From positions 4,153,501 through 4,217,500 of the forward strand of contig CP106741.1 in assembly GCA_030323305.1 (NCBI GenBank): a DNA stretch of 64,000 nt, written 5' to 3'. This document shows, in pieces, positions 8,145 to 17,797 of this stretch (within the stretch, counting starts at the first letter, position 1; each line of letters begins with the position of its first letter). The notes beneath the pieces were generated by a model. That model worked only from the letters and a program-made list of their open reading frames with translations, had not been told where the DNA came from and made no database searches. A program made the position numbers and the translations under genes. The stretch is from Paenibacillus sp. CC-CFT747. GTDB taxonomy: Bacteria > Bacillota > Bacilli > Paenibacillales > NBRC-103111.

Positions 8145-9630
8145 ATGGATATTCAGACTGGACATAAAGAAAGCGCTTTATCGATACCGGGCCTCGGAGC
8201 CGAGGACCGCATCTATTCCCGCTCCTATAACGAAAACGGCGGGACCCGGCTTGTCATGGTGAAGAAAGATCACACCAAGTATTTGGTTGCAGCAGGCTCC
8301 GGCCCTTTATTCGAGGATCTGCAGGGGAACGTGAAGGAGGAGTTCAAGTGGTGCCCGCTCACGCACGAGAACCGGCTGGTGCTTAACCGCTACTTTGAGT
8401 ATACGGCACCACAGGCGTTCGGTACCCAGATCGCCACCTTCGGGCTTGGCGACCGGCTGGGACTCGCATCCCCGGGTCATCTGGAGACGATCCGCGGCCG
8501 CGACGTGCGTCCGATTCTTGCCCAGCAGAGCATCCGGGAGCTGAATCTTACCGGCCGGGACTATAAGGAAGTGCTCGACGCCGCCTGCTTCGCCGCTTTT
8601 CAGGAAGGCTACAAGGACGGGTTCGGGGCGGACGGCGATCACCTGAAAGTCGAGCCCGATATCGAAATGGCGCTTCAGCTCGGCTTTACGATGCTGACGC
8701 TTGACTGCTCGGAGAAAATCGACAACACGGTGGAGAAGGCGTCGGCTGAAGAACGGGAAGAGAAGTATTCCCAACTGCCGGAGGAGCTGCGCCGTCATTA
8801 TGAAGAGCGCTACCTCGACCAATCGTTCTCGATCGGAGATACGAGCATCCGCTTCGACCGCGATACCCTGATTCGCAATGTGCTGATCTATTCCGCCGCG
8901 ATCGATTTCATGGAGACCATTTACAACACCTATATTCAGAAAGCGGAACGCCCGGTAGATTTTGAGATTTCCATCGACGAGACGGAAACCCCGACCGATC
9001 CGGCATCCCACTATCTGGTGGCCAAGGAGCTCTACTCCCGCGGTGTGGAGATTTTCAGCATGGCTCCCCGGTTCTGCGGTGAGTTCCAGAAGGGAATCGA
9101 CTATATCGGCGATATTGGCCAGTTTGAACAGGAACTCGCCCTTCATGCCCGGATCGCGGACGATTTCGGCTACAAGCTAAGCATTCATTCCGGCAGTGAC
9201 AAATTCAGCGTATTCCCGATCATCGCCAAGTATACGAAAGGCCGCTTCCACGTCAAGACGGCCGGTACCAACTGGCTGGAAGCCGTCCGCACGGTGGCCC
9301 AGGTGAATCCTCTCTCTACCGGCGCATGCATGCGTTCGCCCTGGAGCATTTCCACGAGGCGGCGGCTTATTATCACGTAACGACGGATTTGTCCAAGATC
9401 GTTCCCCTGAACGAAGTATCGGATGAAGCGTTGGCGGACACCTACATGAACGAGGACAATGCCCGCCAGCTGCTGCACATTACGTACGGGCTGCTTCTTC
9501 AAGCGAAGGACGGGGAGGGAAATCCCTCTTTAAGGACGAATTTTACCGCACGCTGAGCGAGCATGAAGACGACTACAACCGTTCGCTCATCGGCCATATC
9601 GGCAAGCATCTGGATTTGCTGGGCAAATAA
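8145..9630 (+). CDS. uxaE: Tagaturonate epimerase (two frameshifts)
   Basis: The restored protein is about 495 residues and matches the UxaE family, which epimerises D-tagaturonate to D-fructuronate. Marks include the FGLGDRLGLASPGH segment, the FTMLTLDCSEKI metal-region motif, DFEISIDETETPTDP and KLSIHSGSDKFSVFP. The frame breaks near 9309-9316, where one base joins VAQVNP to LYRRMHAFALE. It breaks again at the C3 run 9524-9526, where one C joins EGN to PLFKDEFYRTL. The true end is the TAA at 9628-9630. uxaC follows after 20 bp with its own ribosome site. The upstream AraC regulator is divergent, and a cre-like site lies in the first codons. Confidence 0.85.
8169..8182. promoter_or_regulatory. 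Putative catabolite-responsive element in the 5' end of uxaE
   Basis: GAAAGCGCTTTATC has the palindromic AAAGCGCTTT core of CcpA-binding cre sites. It lies in codons 9-13 of uxaE. The same 14 bases occur upstream of the glycerophosphodiesterase gene at 29685-29698. Cre sites inside the start of catabolic genes are known in Bacillales. This is a motif match only. Confidence 0.4.
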
Positions 9631-9650
9631 TAGAACAGGGAGGACCAACC

Positions 9651-10948
9651 ATGCCGATTCAAACCAAGGAAGAGCTTCGCCAAGTCGTTCAGGAAACGGT
9701 AAACACCACCCCGATTTCGGATATCCATACCCATCTGTTCACGGAGGATTTCGGTTCGATTCTGCTGTGGGGCATCGACGAGCTTCTGACGTATCACTAC
9801 CTGGTGGCGGAAACCTTTCGTTTCCACCCGGAGCTCTCTTACGATGCGTTCTGGGCCATGAGCAAAACGGAGCAGGCCGATCTCATCTGGCAGACGCTGT
9901 TCCTCGACCACACGCCTTACAGCGAAGCTTGCCGCGGGGTATTGACCGTGCTTAACCGCCTTGGGCTGGACGTAGAAAGCCGCGACCTGGCTTCTTACCG
10001 GGAGTATTTCAAGAAATTGACGACAGGGGAATACATCGACAAGGTGTTCGAGCTGAGCGGGGTCACCAACGTATGCATGACCAATGATCCGTTCGCCGAC
10101 GCCGAGCGCGCCGTTTGGGAAAAGGGGACGGAGGCCGATTCGAGGTTCCATACCGCCCTTCGGATCGATCCGCTGCTTAACCAATGGGAAACGACCTGGG
10201 CCCGGCTGAAGGAGTGGGGCTATGAGGTGGAGCAGGAGCTGACGGAGACTACGCTGAAGAGCATCCGCTCTTTCCTGAAGGACTGGATTGAGCGCATGAA
10301 TCCGCTCTATATGGCGGTTTCGCTGCCGCCGACCTTCGCTTATCCGGAAGCTTCCGTCAGAGGAAGGCTGATCGACGAATGCATCCTTCCGGTGGCCCGT
10401 GAGGCCGGAATTCCTTTTGCCATGATGATCGGGGTGCGCAAAAAGTAAATCCCGCCCTTGGGGACGCGGGCGACAGCGTGGGCAAATCCGACGTAAGCGC
10501 CGTGGAGAACATCTGCGCGCAGAACCCGGACAACAAATTCCTGTGCACCATCCTCTCCCGGGACGACCAGCATGAGCTGACCGTGGCCGCGCGTAAATTC
10601 CGCAACCTTCATGTATTCGGATGCTGGTGGTTCCTGAACAACCCGAGCATCATCGAAGAAATGACGCGGATGCGCTTCGAGCTGCTTGGAGCAAGCGTCA
10701 CTCCCCAGCATTCGGACTGCCGGGTGCTCGATCAGCTCCTCTACAAATGGGACCACTCCCGCATCATCATTGCGAAGGTGCTGTATGACAAATACAGCGA
10801 CGTGATGGATACGGGCTGGAAGATCACCCGGGAGGAAATCGCGCGCGACTGCGCGGATCTGTTCGGGGGCTCGTTCTGGAAGTTCTTGGGCAAGCCTGAT
10901 CCCAACGCCTCCGCCGGAGCCGAGAAGAAGTACGCCGGCAGCCGTTAA
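9651..10948 (+). CDS. uxaC: Uronate isomerase, short BH0493-type (frameshift)
   Basis: The restored protein is 432 residues, of the amidohydrolase superfamily. It shows ISDIHTHLF (metal-binding HxH), CMTNDPF, RFHTALRIDPLL, AMMIGV and GCWWF. It resembles the shorter Bacillus halodurans BH0493 subgroup of uronate isomerases rather than the 470-residue E. coli/B. subtilis UxaC. The reaction is D-galacturonate to D-tagaturonate and D-glucuronate to D-fructuronate. The frame breaks in the A5 run at 10440-10444; one A gives IGVRKKVNPALGDAG. With uxaE it funnels both uronates to fructuronate. UxaB, UxuA and KdgK functions are not in the window. Confidence 0.87.
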
Positions 10949-11076
10949 CAATTCGGATAAACGGGAGTCCAGGCTCCCTGGAACCTGGTTTTTGATCCGT
11001 CGATGAGGCGGGAAGGGGCTTGGCCATAAGCGGAGGTACCTGTCCCGACTCTATCAAAAACGATCACAACTCCAAC

Positions 11077-11121
11077 CAAAAGCCCTCTTGAGCTCTTGCG
11101 AGCTTCAGGAGGGCTTTCTTA
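11077..11121. terminator. Bidirectional terminator between uxaC and the cell-wall hydrolase
   Basis: AAAGCCCTC with the adjoining TTGAGCTC pairs with GAGCTTCA and GAGGGCTTT. A runs on the left and T runs on the right let it serve both convergent genes. Confidence 0.8.
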
Positions 11122-11163
11122 CTTCTTTAGGAGAAGACGAACTCATTTGAGCCCGTTCCGGTC

Positions 11164-11805
11164 TTAATTCGTGAAGACATGATTGCCGATGGTCAGCTTG
11201 GCCGGTCTTGCTTTCATCCAGGAGGATGTGGCGATAGCCGGGTTATAGTAGAACAACGCACCGCCGGTCGGATCGTAGCCGTTAAGGGCCGTCCGGGCGG
11301 CTTCGTAGGCGGAGCTGTCCGGAGCGAGCTGGTATTGCCCGTCTCTAACGGCGGAGAACTGTCCCGGCTGGAAGATCACGCCGGAAATCGAATCCGGGAA
11401 GGAGTTCGACTGCACCCGGTTCAGGACCACCGCGCCTACCGCGACCTGGCCCTGGAAGGACTCTCCGCGGGCTTCCGCGTGAATGATCCGGGCCAGCTGC
11501 CCGAGGGAAACGGACTGATTCGGAGCCGCTTGTTTAAGTTTCGCGAATGTAACCGAATCGGCTTCCCCGTCAGCCGGAAGGCCATAGGACCGCTGGAAGC
11601 TCCGGACCGCTTCCGTCGTCAGGGTACCGTAATAACCCGTTGTTCCGACCTTTAGGTAACCAAGGCTGCGCAGACTGTCCTGAACAGCGGCCGCATCGGC
11701 GCTTTGGGAGCCATAGCCGACGGATTGGGCGGATGCCGGAGCAGCCGTTCCGAGAATACCGAGGGCACAGGCACAAACAGACAATAAGACAGGTACTTTT
11801 TTCAT
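11164..11805 (-). CDS. Secreted cell-wall hydrolase, SleB/CwlJ-type with peptidoglycan-binding domain
   Basis: The 213-residue protein has a Sec signal peptide (MKKVPVLLSVCACALGILGT, then PASAQS). A peptidoglycan-binding domain follows at about residues 38-92 (VQDSLRSLGYLKVGTTGYYG, VRSFQRSYGLPADG). The C-terminal hydrolase-2 domain has IIHAEARGESFQGQVAVGAV, with the catalytic Glu in AEARGE, and ends GNHVFTN. This architecture is that of SleB, the spore cortex-lytic enzyme. Several paralogues in spore formers act in vegetative cells, so the germination role is inferred. Confidence 0.85.
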   Translation of the reverse strand: MKKVPVLLSVCACALGILGTAAPASAQSVGYGSQSADAAAVQDSLRSLGYLKVGTTGYYGTLTTEAVRSFQRSYGLPADGEADSVTFAKLKQAAPNQSVSLGQLARIIHAEARGESFQGQVAVGAVVLNRVQSNSFPDSISGVIFQPGQFSAVRDGQYQLAPDSSAYEAARTALNGYDPTGGALFYYNPAIATSSWMKARPAKLTIGNHVFTN

Positions 11806-11920
11806 GGATTTACGTTTTACCTCCTCTGGTTGTAAAATACCGCAGGATTGGCTGTCTGGAATAAGGCGGCCGGAGGCTGGATGGGGCCATCCGGATGCCC
11901 GTCCATAAGGGCAGGCAAGG

Positions 11921-11945
11921 AAAAAACGCCAAGAGAGCGTTTTCC
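11921..11945 (-). terminator. Small hairpin with T run on the minus strand
   Basis: AAAACGC at 11923-11929 pairs with GCGTTTT at 11937-11943 around a 7-base loop. On the minus strand six T follow the stem. It sits in the leader of the cell-wall hydrolase gene and could act as an attenuator. The stem is short, so support is weak. Confidence 0.3.
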
Positions 11946-12003
11946 CGTCCTTAGTAACGTTCGTATAAAAGCTTGTCTATAGGTCCGTCCCTGTCATTTT
12001 TCT

Positions 12004-12032
12004 TTAGAAACAGACATAAATAAAGATATACA
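12004..12032 (+). promoter_or_regulatory. Candidate SigA promoter of the rhamnose operon
   Basis: TTAGAA at 12004-12009 and TATACA at 12027-12032 are spaced by 17 bp in an AT-rich stretch about 55 bp upstream of rhaEW. The -35 box matches poorly. Confidence 0.4.
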
Positions 12033-12087
12033 AAAATAATCAAAGGTGATAAACTGAAGGCAAACAAACATATGGGAGGAATTTGGC

Positions 12088-14153
12088 ATGCCGGCGAATT
12101 TGTGGGACAAGGATAAGGCCAACGCAGTAGAAAAAGGGCTGGGGAGCTCGTTTACCGCTCCAACCTGCTTGGAACCGACCGGTCCGTAGCGAACTGGGGC
12201 GGGGGAAACACCTCCATGAAGACCGTGGAGAAGGATTTCCGAGGACGTGATGTCGAAGTCATGTTTGTAAAAGGAAGCGGTTCCGATCTTGGAACGATGA
12301 AGGCGGGGAACTTTACGGGGCTTCGCCTGGAGGACATCCGTCCCTTGATGGAGCGGGAGTCGATGTCGGACGAGGAGATGGTCGCGTATCTGGCACACTG
12401 CATGATCGATTCCCGCCATCCCCGCGCTTCGATCGAAACACTGCTGCATGCCTTCCTGCCGTTTAAGCATGTGGACCATACTCATCCCGACGCCATCATC
12501 AGCCTTTGCTGTGCCGATAACGGCCGGCAGCTGGCGGATGAAATCTACGGCGACCGGTACGTCTGGGTGCCTTACGTGCGTCCCGGCTTTACCTTGTCCA
12601 AGATGATCGCCGAAGGGGTGCGGAACAACCCGAAGGCCGAGCTGGTGCTGATGGAGAAGCACGGGCTCGTCACCTGGGGGAGACGTCCGCGGAAAGCTAC
12701 CAGAAAACGCTCGAGATCATTGGCGAGGCGGAGCGCTTCATTGAGGCCCGGGTTAACCCGGAGAAGCTGTTCGGAGGAGCAAGGTACCAGTCCCTGACGC
12801 CCGAGCAGCGCCGCAGCCTTTTCGCCGCTATCCTCCCGGTCATCCGCGGAGAAGCCGGCAAGGACAGCCGGACGATTCTCACCTATGACGACTCCGACGA
12901 CGTGCTGGCCTTCGTCAACGGGGAGAATTCCCCAAGCTGTCCCAGGTAGGGGCGGCCTGCCCGGATCACCTCGTTCATACCAAGATGACACCGCTGTTCG
13001 TGGAGTGGGATCCGTCCACCGGCGATGTGCAAACCCTGATCGAAGGGATCCGTCAAGGAATGGAGAAGTTTAAAGTGTCTTACACCGAATACTTTGAGCG
13101 CAACCGGAATGTTGGGGACAAGATGTTCGAGCCGGCTCCCCGCGTTATCCTTATCCCGGGTCTTGGAATGGTCAACACGGGCAAGAGCCACGCCATGTCG
13201 CGTGTAAGCGGAGCCCTCTACCACCGCGCCATTGCCGTTATGCGGGGAGCGACGGCCCTCGGAGAGTTCGTCTCGCTGTCCGAGAACGAATCCTATAACG
13301 TGGAATATTGGCCGCTTGAGCTGTATAAGCTCACCCTTGCCCCTAAGGAAGCGGAATTCTCACGTCAAACGGTGTTCGTCACCGGGGGAGCGGGCGGAAT
13401 CGGCAGCGTTACGTGCCGGACCTTTGCCGCCCAGGGAGCCCACGTGGTCATCGCCGACCTTAACCTGGAAGGAGCACAGAAGACGGCCGCCGAAATCAAC
13501 GAACAGTTTGGCGAAGGCCGGGCGGTTGCGGTTAAGATGGATGTGACGGACGAGGCCCAGGTAGAGGGGCGTTCCGCGAAGCGGCGCTGGCCTACGGCGG
13601 CGTCGATGTTCTCATCAACAATGCCGGCCTTGCGACCTCCAGTCCTTTTGACGAGACGTCCTTGAAGGAATGGAATCTGAATATGAACGTGCTCGGAACC
13701 GGCTATTTCCTCGTAGCCCGCGAAGCGTTCAAACAGATGAAGGCCCAGGCCACCGGAGGCAGCATGGTATTCGTCGGCTCCAAAAATTCCGTCTATGCCG
13801 GCAAGAACGCTTCCGCTTACAGCACCGCCAAGGCGGCAGAGGCCCATCTGGCCCGCTGTATCGCGGCAGAGGGCGGGGAGTTCGGCATCCGCGTGAACAC
13901 CGTGCTGCCGGACGCCATTCTTCAAGGCTCCCAGATCTGGAACTCCAGCTGGCGCAACGAGCGGGCGGCGGCTTACGGAATTGAGCCGGATCAGCTCGAG
14001 GAGTACTACCGCAAGAGAACCACGTTGCTCGTGAACATTTATCCGCAGGATATCGCCGACGGCATCGTGTATTTCGCTTCATCGAAAGCCTCCAAGACGA
14101 CCGGCTGCATGCTGACGATCGACGGCGGCGTTCCGGCGGCTTTCACCCGGTAA
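12088..14153 (+). CDS. rhaEW: Bifunctional rhamnulose-1-phosphate aldolase/lactaldehyde dehydrogenase (four frameshifts)
   Basis: The restored protein is 689 residues, like B. subtilis YuxG/RhaEW. The N-terminal class II aldolase has NWGGGNTSMK, KGSGSDL and the zinc site HVDHTHPDAI. The C-terminal short-chain dehydrogenase has VFVTGGAGGIGS, NNAG and the SxxxY-K catalytic set ending in YSTAKAA. It cleaves L-rhamnulose-1-phosphate to DHAP and L-lactaldehyde and oxidises the aldehyde. Breaks are at 12141-12144 (G4), 12676-12680 (G5), about 12925 (GAG-AA) and 13566-13569 (G4). Each is repaired by one added base. GGGAGGA precedes the ATG at 12088. Confidence 0.9.
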
Positions 14154-14219
14154 CACCCGTATTGGAAAGGCAACCGGCCGGAGAGCGGCCAACCATACCG
14201 AGGAAGGGACAGGTGTAAC

Positions 14220-15439
14220 ATGAGCGACCGCGCGTATCAGGTATTCGAGGAGCAACAGAAGGCAAGAGGCATCGATTTGGAGAAGGTGAAGGAGAAGCTG
14301 AAGGCCTTGAAGGTAGAAACCCCTCCTGGGGGTACGGGGATTCTGGAACCCGTTTCAAGGTGTTCAAGCAGCAGGGCGTGCCGCGGAATCCCTTTGAGAA
14401 GTTCGAGGACGCCGCCCAGGTCCATAAGCTGACGGGCATCTGCCCAAGCGTCGCCATCCACATTCCTTGGGACAAAACGGACGATTACGACAAGCTGAAG
14501 GAGCACGCGGCCAATCTGGGCGTGTCCATCGGGGCGGTCAACCCCAACCTCTTCCAGGAGGACGAATACATCTTCGGCAGCGTAACCAACTCCGACCCGG
14601 CCATTCGTCAGAAGGCGGAGGAGCATCTGCTCGAATGCGTGGATATTGCGAAGACCGTCGGCTCCGATGTGCTCAGCCTGTGGTTCGCCGACGGAACCAA
14701 TTATCCGGGGCAGGCGGACATCCGCAAGCGCAAGCACTGGATGCAGGAATCCCTTACCCGCATGTACCGGGCCATGACGCCTGAGATGAGAATGCTCATC
14801 GAGTATAAGTTCTTCGAGCCGGCCTTCTATCATACGGATCTGGCGGATTGGGGAATGGCGTTCAATCTGGCGAACAAGCTCGGACCGCAGGCGGAGGTGC
14901 TGGTGGACACCGGCCACCATGCCCAGGGCACGAATGTCGAGCATATCGTGGCGTATCTGCTTGATGAGGAGAAGCTAGGTGGGTTCCATTTCAACTCCCG
15001 CAAATATGCGGACGACGACTTGATCGTCGGCTCGGTCAATCCTTACGAGCTTTTCCTTATCTTCTATCAGATTCTGGATGCGGAAGCGGCGGGTTCGGAG
15101 GGCGTCCGGAACAATGCGGCGAATATTGCCTACATGATCGACCAGAGTCATGCCATCGAGCCCAAAATTCCGGCCATGCTCCGTTCCGTGCTGAACGTTC
15201 ATACCCAGTATGCCAAGGCTCTGCTGATTAACCTGGACGAAGTAAAGGAAGCCCAGGACCGGCAAGACGTGCTGGGTGCCGAGGATGCGGTGCGCCGGGC
15301 ATTCGAATTCGATGTGGCTCCTCTGCTTAGGGCCGTTCGGGAAGAGATTGGCGTGCCGGTTGATCCCATGAAGACTTACCTGGAAAGCGGGTACGGCCAG
15401 AGCATCCTTTCCCGGGGTAAGGGAGGGGCCAGCTGGTGA
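14220..15439 (+). CDS. rhaI: L-rhamnose isomerase, RhaI type (frameshift)
   Basis: The restored protein is 406 residues of the xylose-isomerase-like TIM barrel family that includes Pseudomonas RhaI. Conserved parts are IHIPWDK, LSLWFADGTNYPGQ, IEYKFFEPAFYHTD, VDTGHHAQGTNVEHI and GGFHFNSRKYADDDLIVGS, which provide the Glu/Asp/His metal ligands. It isomerises L-rhamnose to L-rhamnulose. The frame breaks near 14321-14327, where one T restores ETPSWGYGDSGTRFKVF. It follows rhaEW by 66 bp and overlaps rhaB by 4 bp, so the three are one operon. Confidence 0.9.
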
Positions 15440-16914
15440 CGGAATCGTCCTGTGTCCTGGCCTTTGACCTGGGGGCCAGCAGCGGCCGGGCCATGCTGGG
15501 CCGGCTGGAGAACGGTACCCTCAGCTTGACGGAGATCCACCGCTTTCCGAATGACAGGGTTCAAGCCGGCGGCGGGGTTTACTGGGATATTCTGCGGCTG
15601 TATCATGAAATCAAGCTAGGGATCGGAAAAGCCCTTCGGGAAGAGCCGGGGATCTTAAGCCTGGGCATCGATTCCTGGGCTGTGGACTACGGCTTGATCG
15701 GCCCGGACGGAGAGTTGCTCGGCAACCCTTACCATTACCGGGATTCCCGGACGGACGGTTGCATGGAAGAGCTGGGCGATCTTCTGGGGAAAGACACGAT
15801 ATTCGGTCTGACGGGGATTCAGTTTCTTCCCTTCAACACGATTTATCAACTCTATGCCGCGAGAAAAACGGATTCCTCCTCCCTGAAGCAGGCGTCGAAG
15901 CTCCTGATGATTCCGGATCTGCTCCGGTATTTCCTGACGGGGGAGATGAAATCCGAATTCACGAACGCCTCCACCACCCAGCTGCTGAATCCGGCTAGCG
16001 GAGAATGGGAGCCGAAGCTGCTGGAGGCGATCGGGCTTCCGGTGAGCCTCTTCCTTCCTCCGGTTCAGCCCGGTACCCCAGCCGGTACGCTGCAGGCCTC
16101 CGTTACGGAGGAGCTCGGCGTGCCGCCGCTTCCGGTCATTGCGGTAGCGGAGCACGATACGGCCTCCGCTGTTGCGGCCGTTCCGGCCGAGGGCGAGGAG
16201 TTCGCTTACTTGAGCTGCGGGACTTGGTCCCTAATGGGCACCGAGCTAAACCGGCCGGTGCTCACCCCGCAGGCGCTCGAGTGGAACTTTACGAATGAGG
16301 GCGGCGTGAACGGCACCTTCCGTCTGCTCAAAAATATTATGGGGCTTTGGCTCATTCAGGAATGCCGAAGCGCCTGGGAGAAGGAAGGGGACTCCCGTTC
16401 GTTCGCCGAGCTCGTGCAGGCGGCTGCCCAGGCAAAGCCTTTCCGGAGTCTGATCGACCCCGATCACCGGATGTTTATTCACCCGGCCCATATGCCCAAG
16501 CAGATCCAAAGCTTCTGCCGGGAGACGGGACAGCCGGTGCCCGAGTCGAAGGAAGAGATCATCCGCTGCGTCATGGAGAGCCTCGCGCTTCAATACCGTT
16601 CCGTGCTGCAGCGGACGGAGGAGCTGTCCGGCCGGAGCTTTAACGGCCTGCATATGGTGGGCGGAGGCATCCACAACACCGTGTTGTGCCAATACACGGC
16701 CAACGCCATCGGCCGTCCCGTATGGGCCGGTCCGGCGGAGGGCAGCGCCATCGGCAACGCGGCCGTCCAGCTGATCTCGCTTGGGAAAATAAGCGGGATC
16801 CAGGAAGCCCGGGACATCATCCGGCGGTCCTTTCCCGTCGACACGTACTTGCCGGAGGAGCCGGCGGTCTGGGAGGAAGCTTACCGCCGGTTTGCCGAAA
16901 CCATCATTAACTGA
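15436..16914 (+). CDS. rhaB: Rhamnulokinase
   Basis: The 492-residue FGGY-family kinase begins at a GTG inside the rhaI stop region (GTGA overlap). It has the phosphate-1 motif AFDLGASSGRAMLG, SLGIDSWAVDYGLI, HYRDSRTDG, the sugar-site LSCGTWSLMGTE and the C-terminal adenosine motif MVGGGIHNTVLCQ. It phosphorylates L-rhamnulose at C1 for the aldolase encoded by rhaEW. The reading frame is intact, unlike its neighbours. Translational coupling to rhaI explains the weak start codon. Confidence 0.95.
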   Translation: MTESSCVLAFDLGASSGRAMLGRLENGTLSLTEIHRFPNDRVQAGGGVYWDILRLYHEIKLGIGKALREEPGILSLGIDSWAVDYGLIGPDGELLGNPYHYRDSRTDGCMEELGDLLGKDTIFGLTGIQFLPFNTIYQLYAARKTDSSSLKQASKLLMIPDLLRYFLTGEMKSEFTNASTTQLLNPASGEWEPKLLEAIGLPVSLFLPPVQPGTPAGTLQASVTEELGVPPLPVIAVAEHDTASAVAAVPAEGEEFAYLSCGTWSLMGTELNRPVLTPQALEWNFTNEGGVNGTFRLLKNIMGLWLIQECRSAWEKEGDSRSFAELVQAAAQAKPFRSLIDPDHRMFIHPAHMPKQIQSFCRETGQPVPESKEEIIRCVMESLALQYRSVLQRTEELSGRSFNGLHMVGGGIHNTVLCQYTANAIGRPVWAGPAEGSAIGNAAVQLISLGKISGIQEARDIIRRSFPVDTYLPEEPAVWEEAYRRFAETIIN

Positions 16915-16934
16915 ACCGAAGGAGAGAGTAGGCC

Positions 16935-17695
16935 ATGCTGGCAGCGGAGAGGCTTCAGAAAATCGTCACCCTCGTCAACGAGAGAGGAGCATCCGGGTAT
17001 CCGAGCTCAGCGAGCTGTTCGAGGTGACGGAAGAAACGATCCGCCGGGATCTGGATAAGCTCGAAGGGGAGAACAAGCTGGCCCGCAGCCATGGAGGCGC
17101 GGTTAGCATCAAGGAAAGCCAGCCGGATGTTCCGTTTCCGGTCCGGGAAGCCACGAACGCCCAGGAGAAAATCCGGATTGCGGAGGAAGCCGTTCAGCAC
17201 GTGCGGCCAGGCGACCGGATTGTTCTGGACGCAAGCACCACTGCTTGGTACATGGCCCGCTTCCTGCCGGACTTTCCTCTTACCGTCCTGACCAATTCCA
17301 TCAAGGTGGCCATGGAGCTCAGCGCCAAGGAGAAGATCGAGGTGATCTCCACCGGAGGGACGCTTTCCTCCAAAACCCTCTCTTACATTGGCCCGCAGGC
17401 CGAGAGGGCGCTGGATCCTTATCACGTCAACAAAGCCTTTCTCTCCTCCAAGGGGGTTCATGAGCAGGGTATAAGCGAGAGCAGCGAGCTTCATGCCATC
17501 GTCAAAAGGAAGATGGTCGCCATTGCCGACCGGGCTTTCCTGCTCGCCGACTACAGCAAGTTCGGCGTTCAAGCCTTCACCCGGATCGCCGGCTGGGAGA
17601 GCCTTCACACGGTCATTACGGATTCCCGGACGGAAGAATCCTTCCTTGCCCGGCTGAGAGAGAAGCAGGTAGAAGTGATCCGGGTCGGAGATTGA
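16935..17695 (+). CDS. DeoR-family repressor of the rhamnose operon (frameshift)
   Basis: The restored protein is 253 residues. The N-terminal DeoR helix-turn-helix reads LQKIVTLVNERG, then SIRVSELSELFEVTEETIRRDLDKLE; the sugar-phosphate sensor domain has GDRIVLDASTTAW and VISTGGTL. The start is the ATG at 16935 behind GGAGAGAG. The frame breaks at about 16985-16989, where one A joins NERG to SIRVSELSE. It closes the rhaEW-rhaI-rhaB operon and is likely the local repressor, responding to a phosphorylated intermediate. That role is inferred from position. Confidence 0.85.
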
Positions 17696-17730
17696 CGCCA
17701 TTGGATTCATCCATTTACCAACCCAATAAA

Positions 17731-17797
17731 TGACTTGAAATGACGGGATGTTACCCCTCGGAAAAGGGGAGGCCCGGTGGATCAAGTCATTTTTTTG
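17731..17797 (+). terminator. Terminator of the rhamnose operon
   Basis: TGACTTGA at 17731-17738 pairs with TCAAGTCA at 17782-17789, with an inner CCCCTC/GAGGGG-type stem and seven T following. The right arm also contains the reverse complement of the stop codon of the convergent RMD1/DUF155 gene. Confidence 0.75.

Noticed and set aside
10949..11076. Short gene between uxaC and its terminator
   Set aside because: The only open frames are on the minus strand, lack a ribosome site and resemble nothing known.
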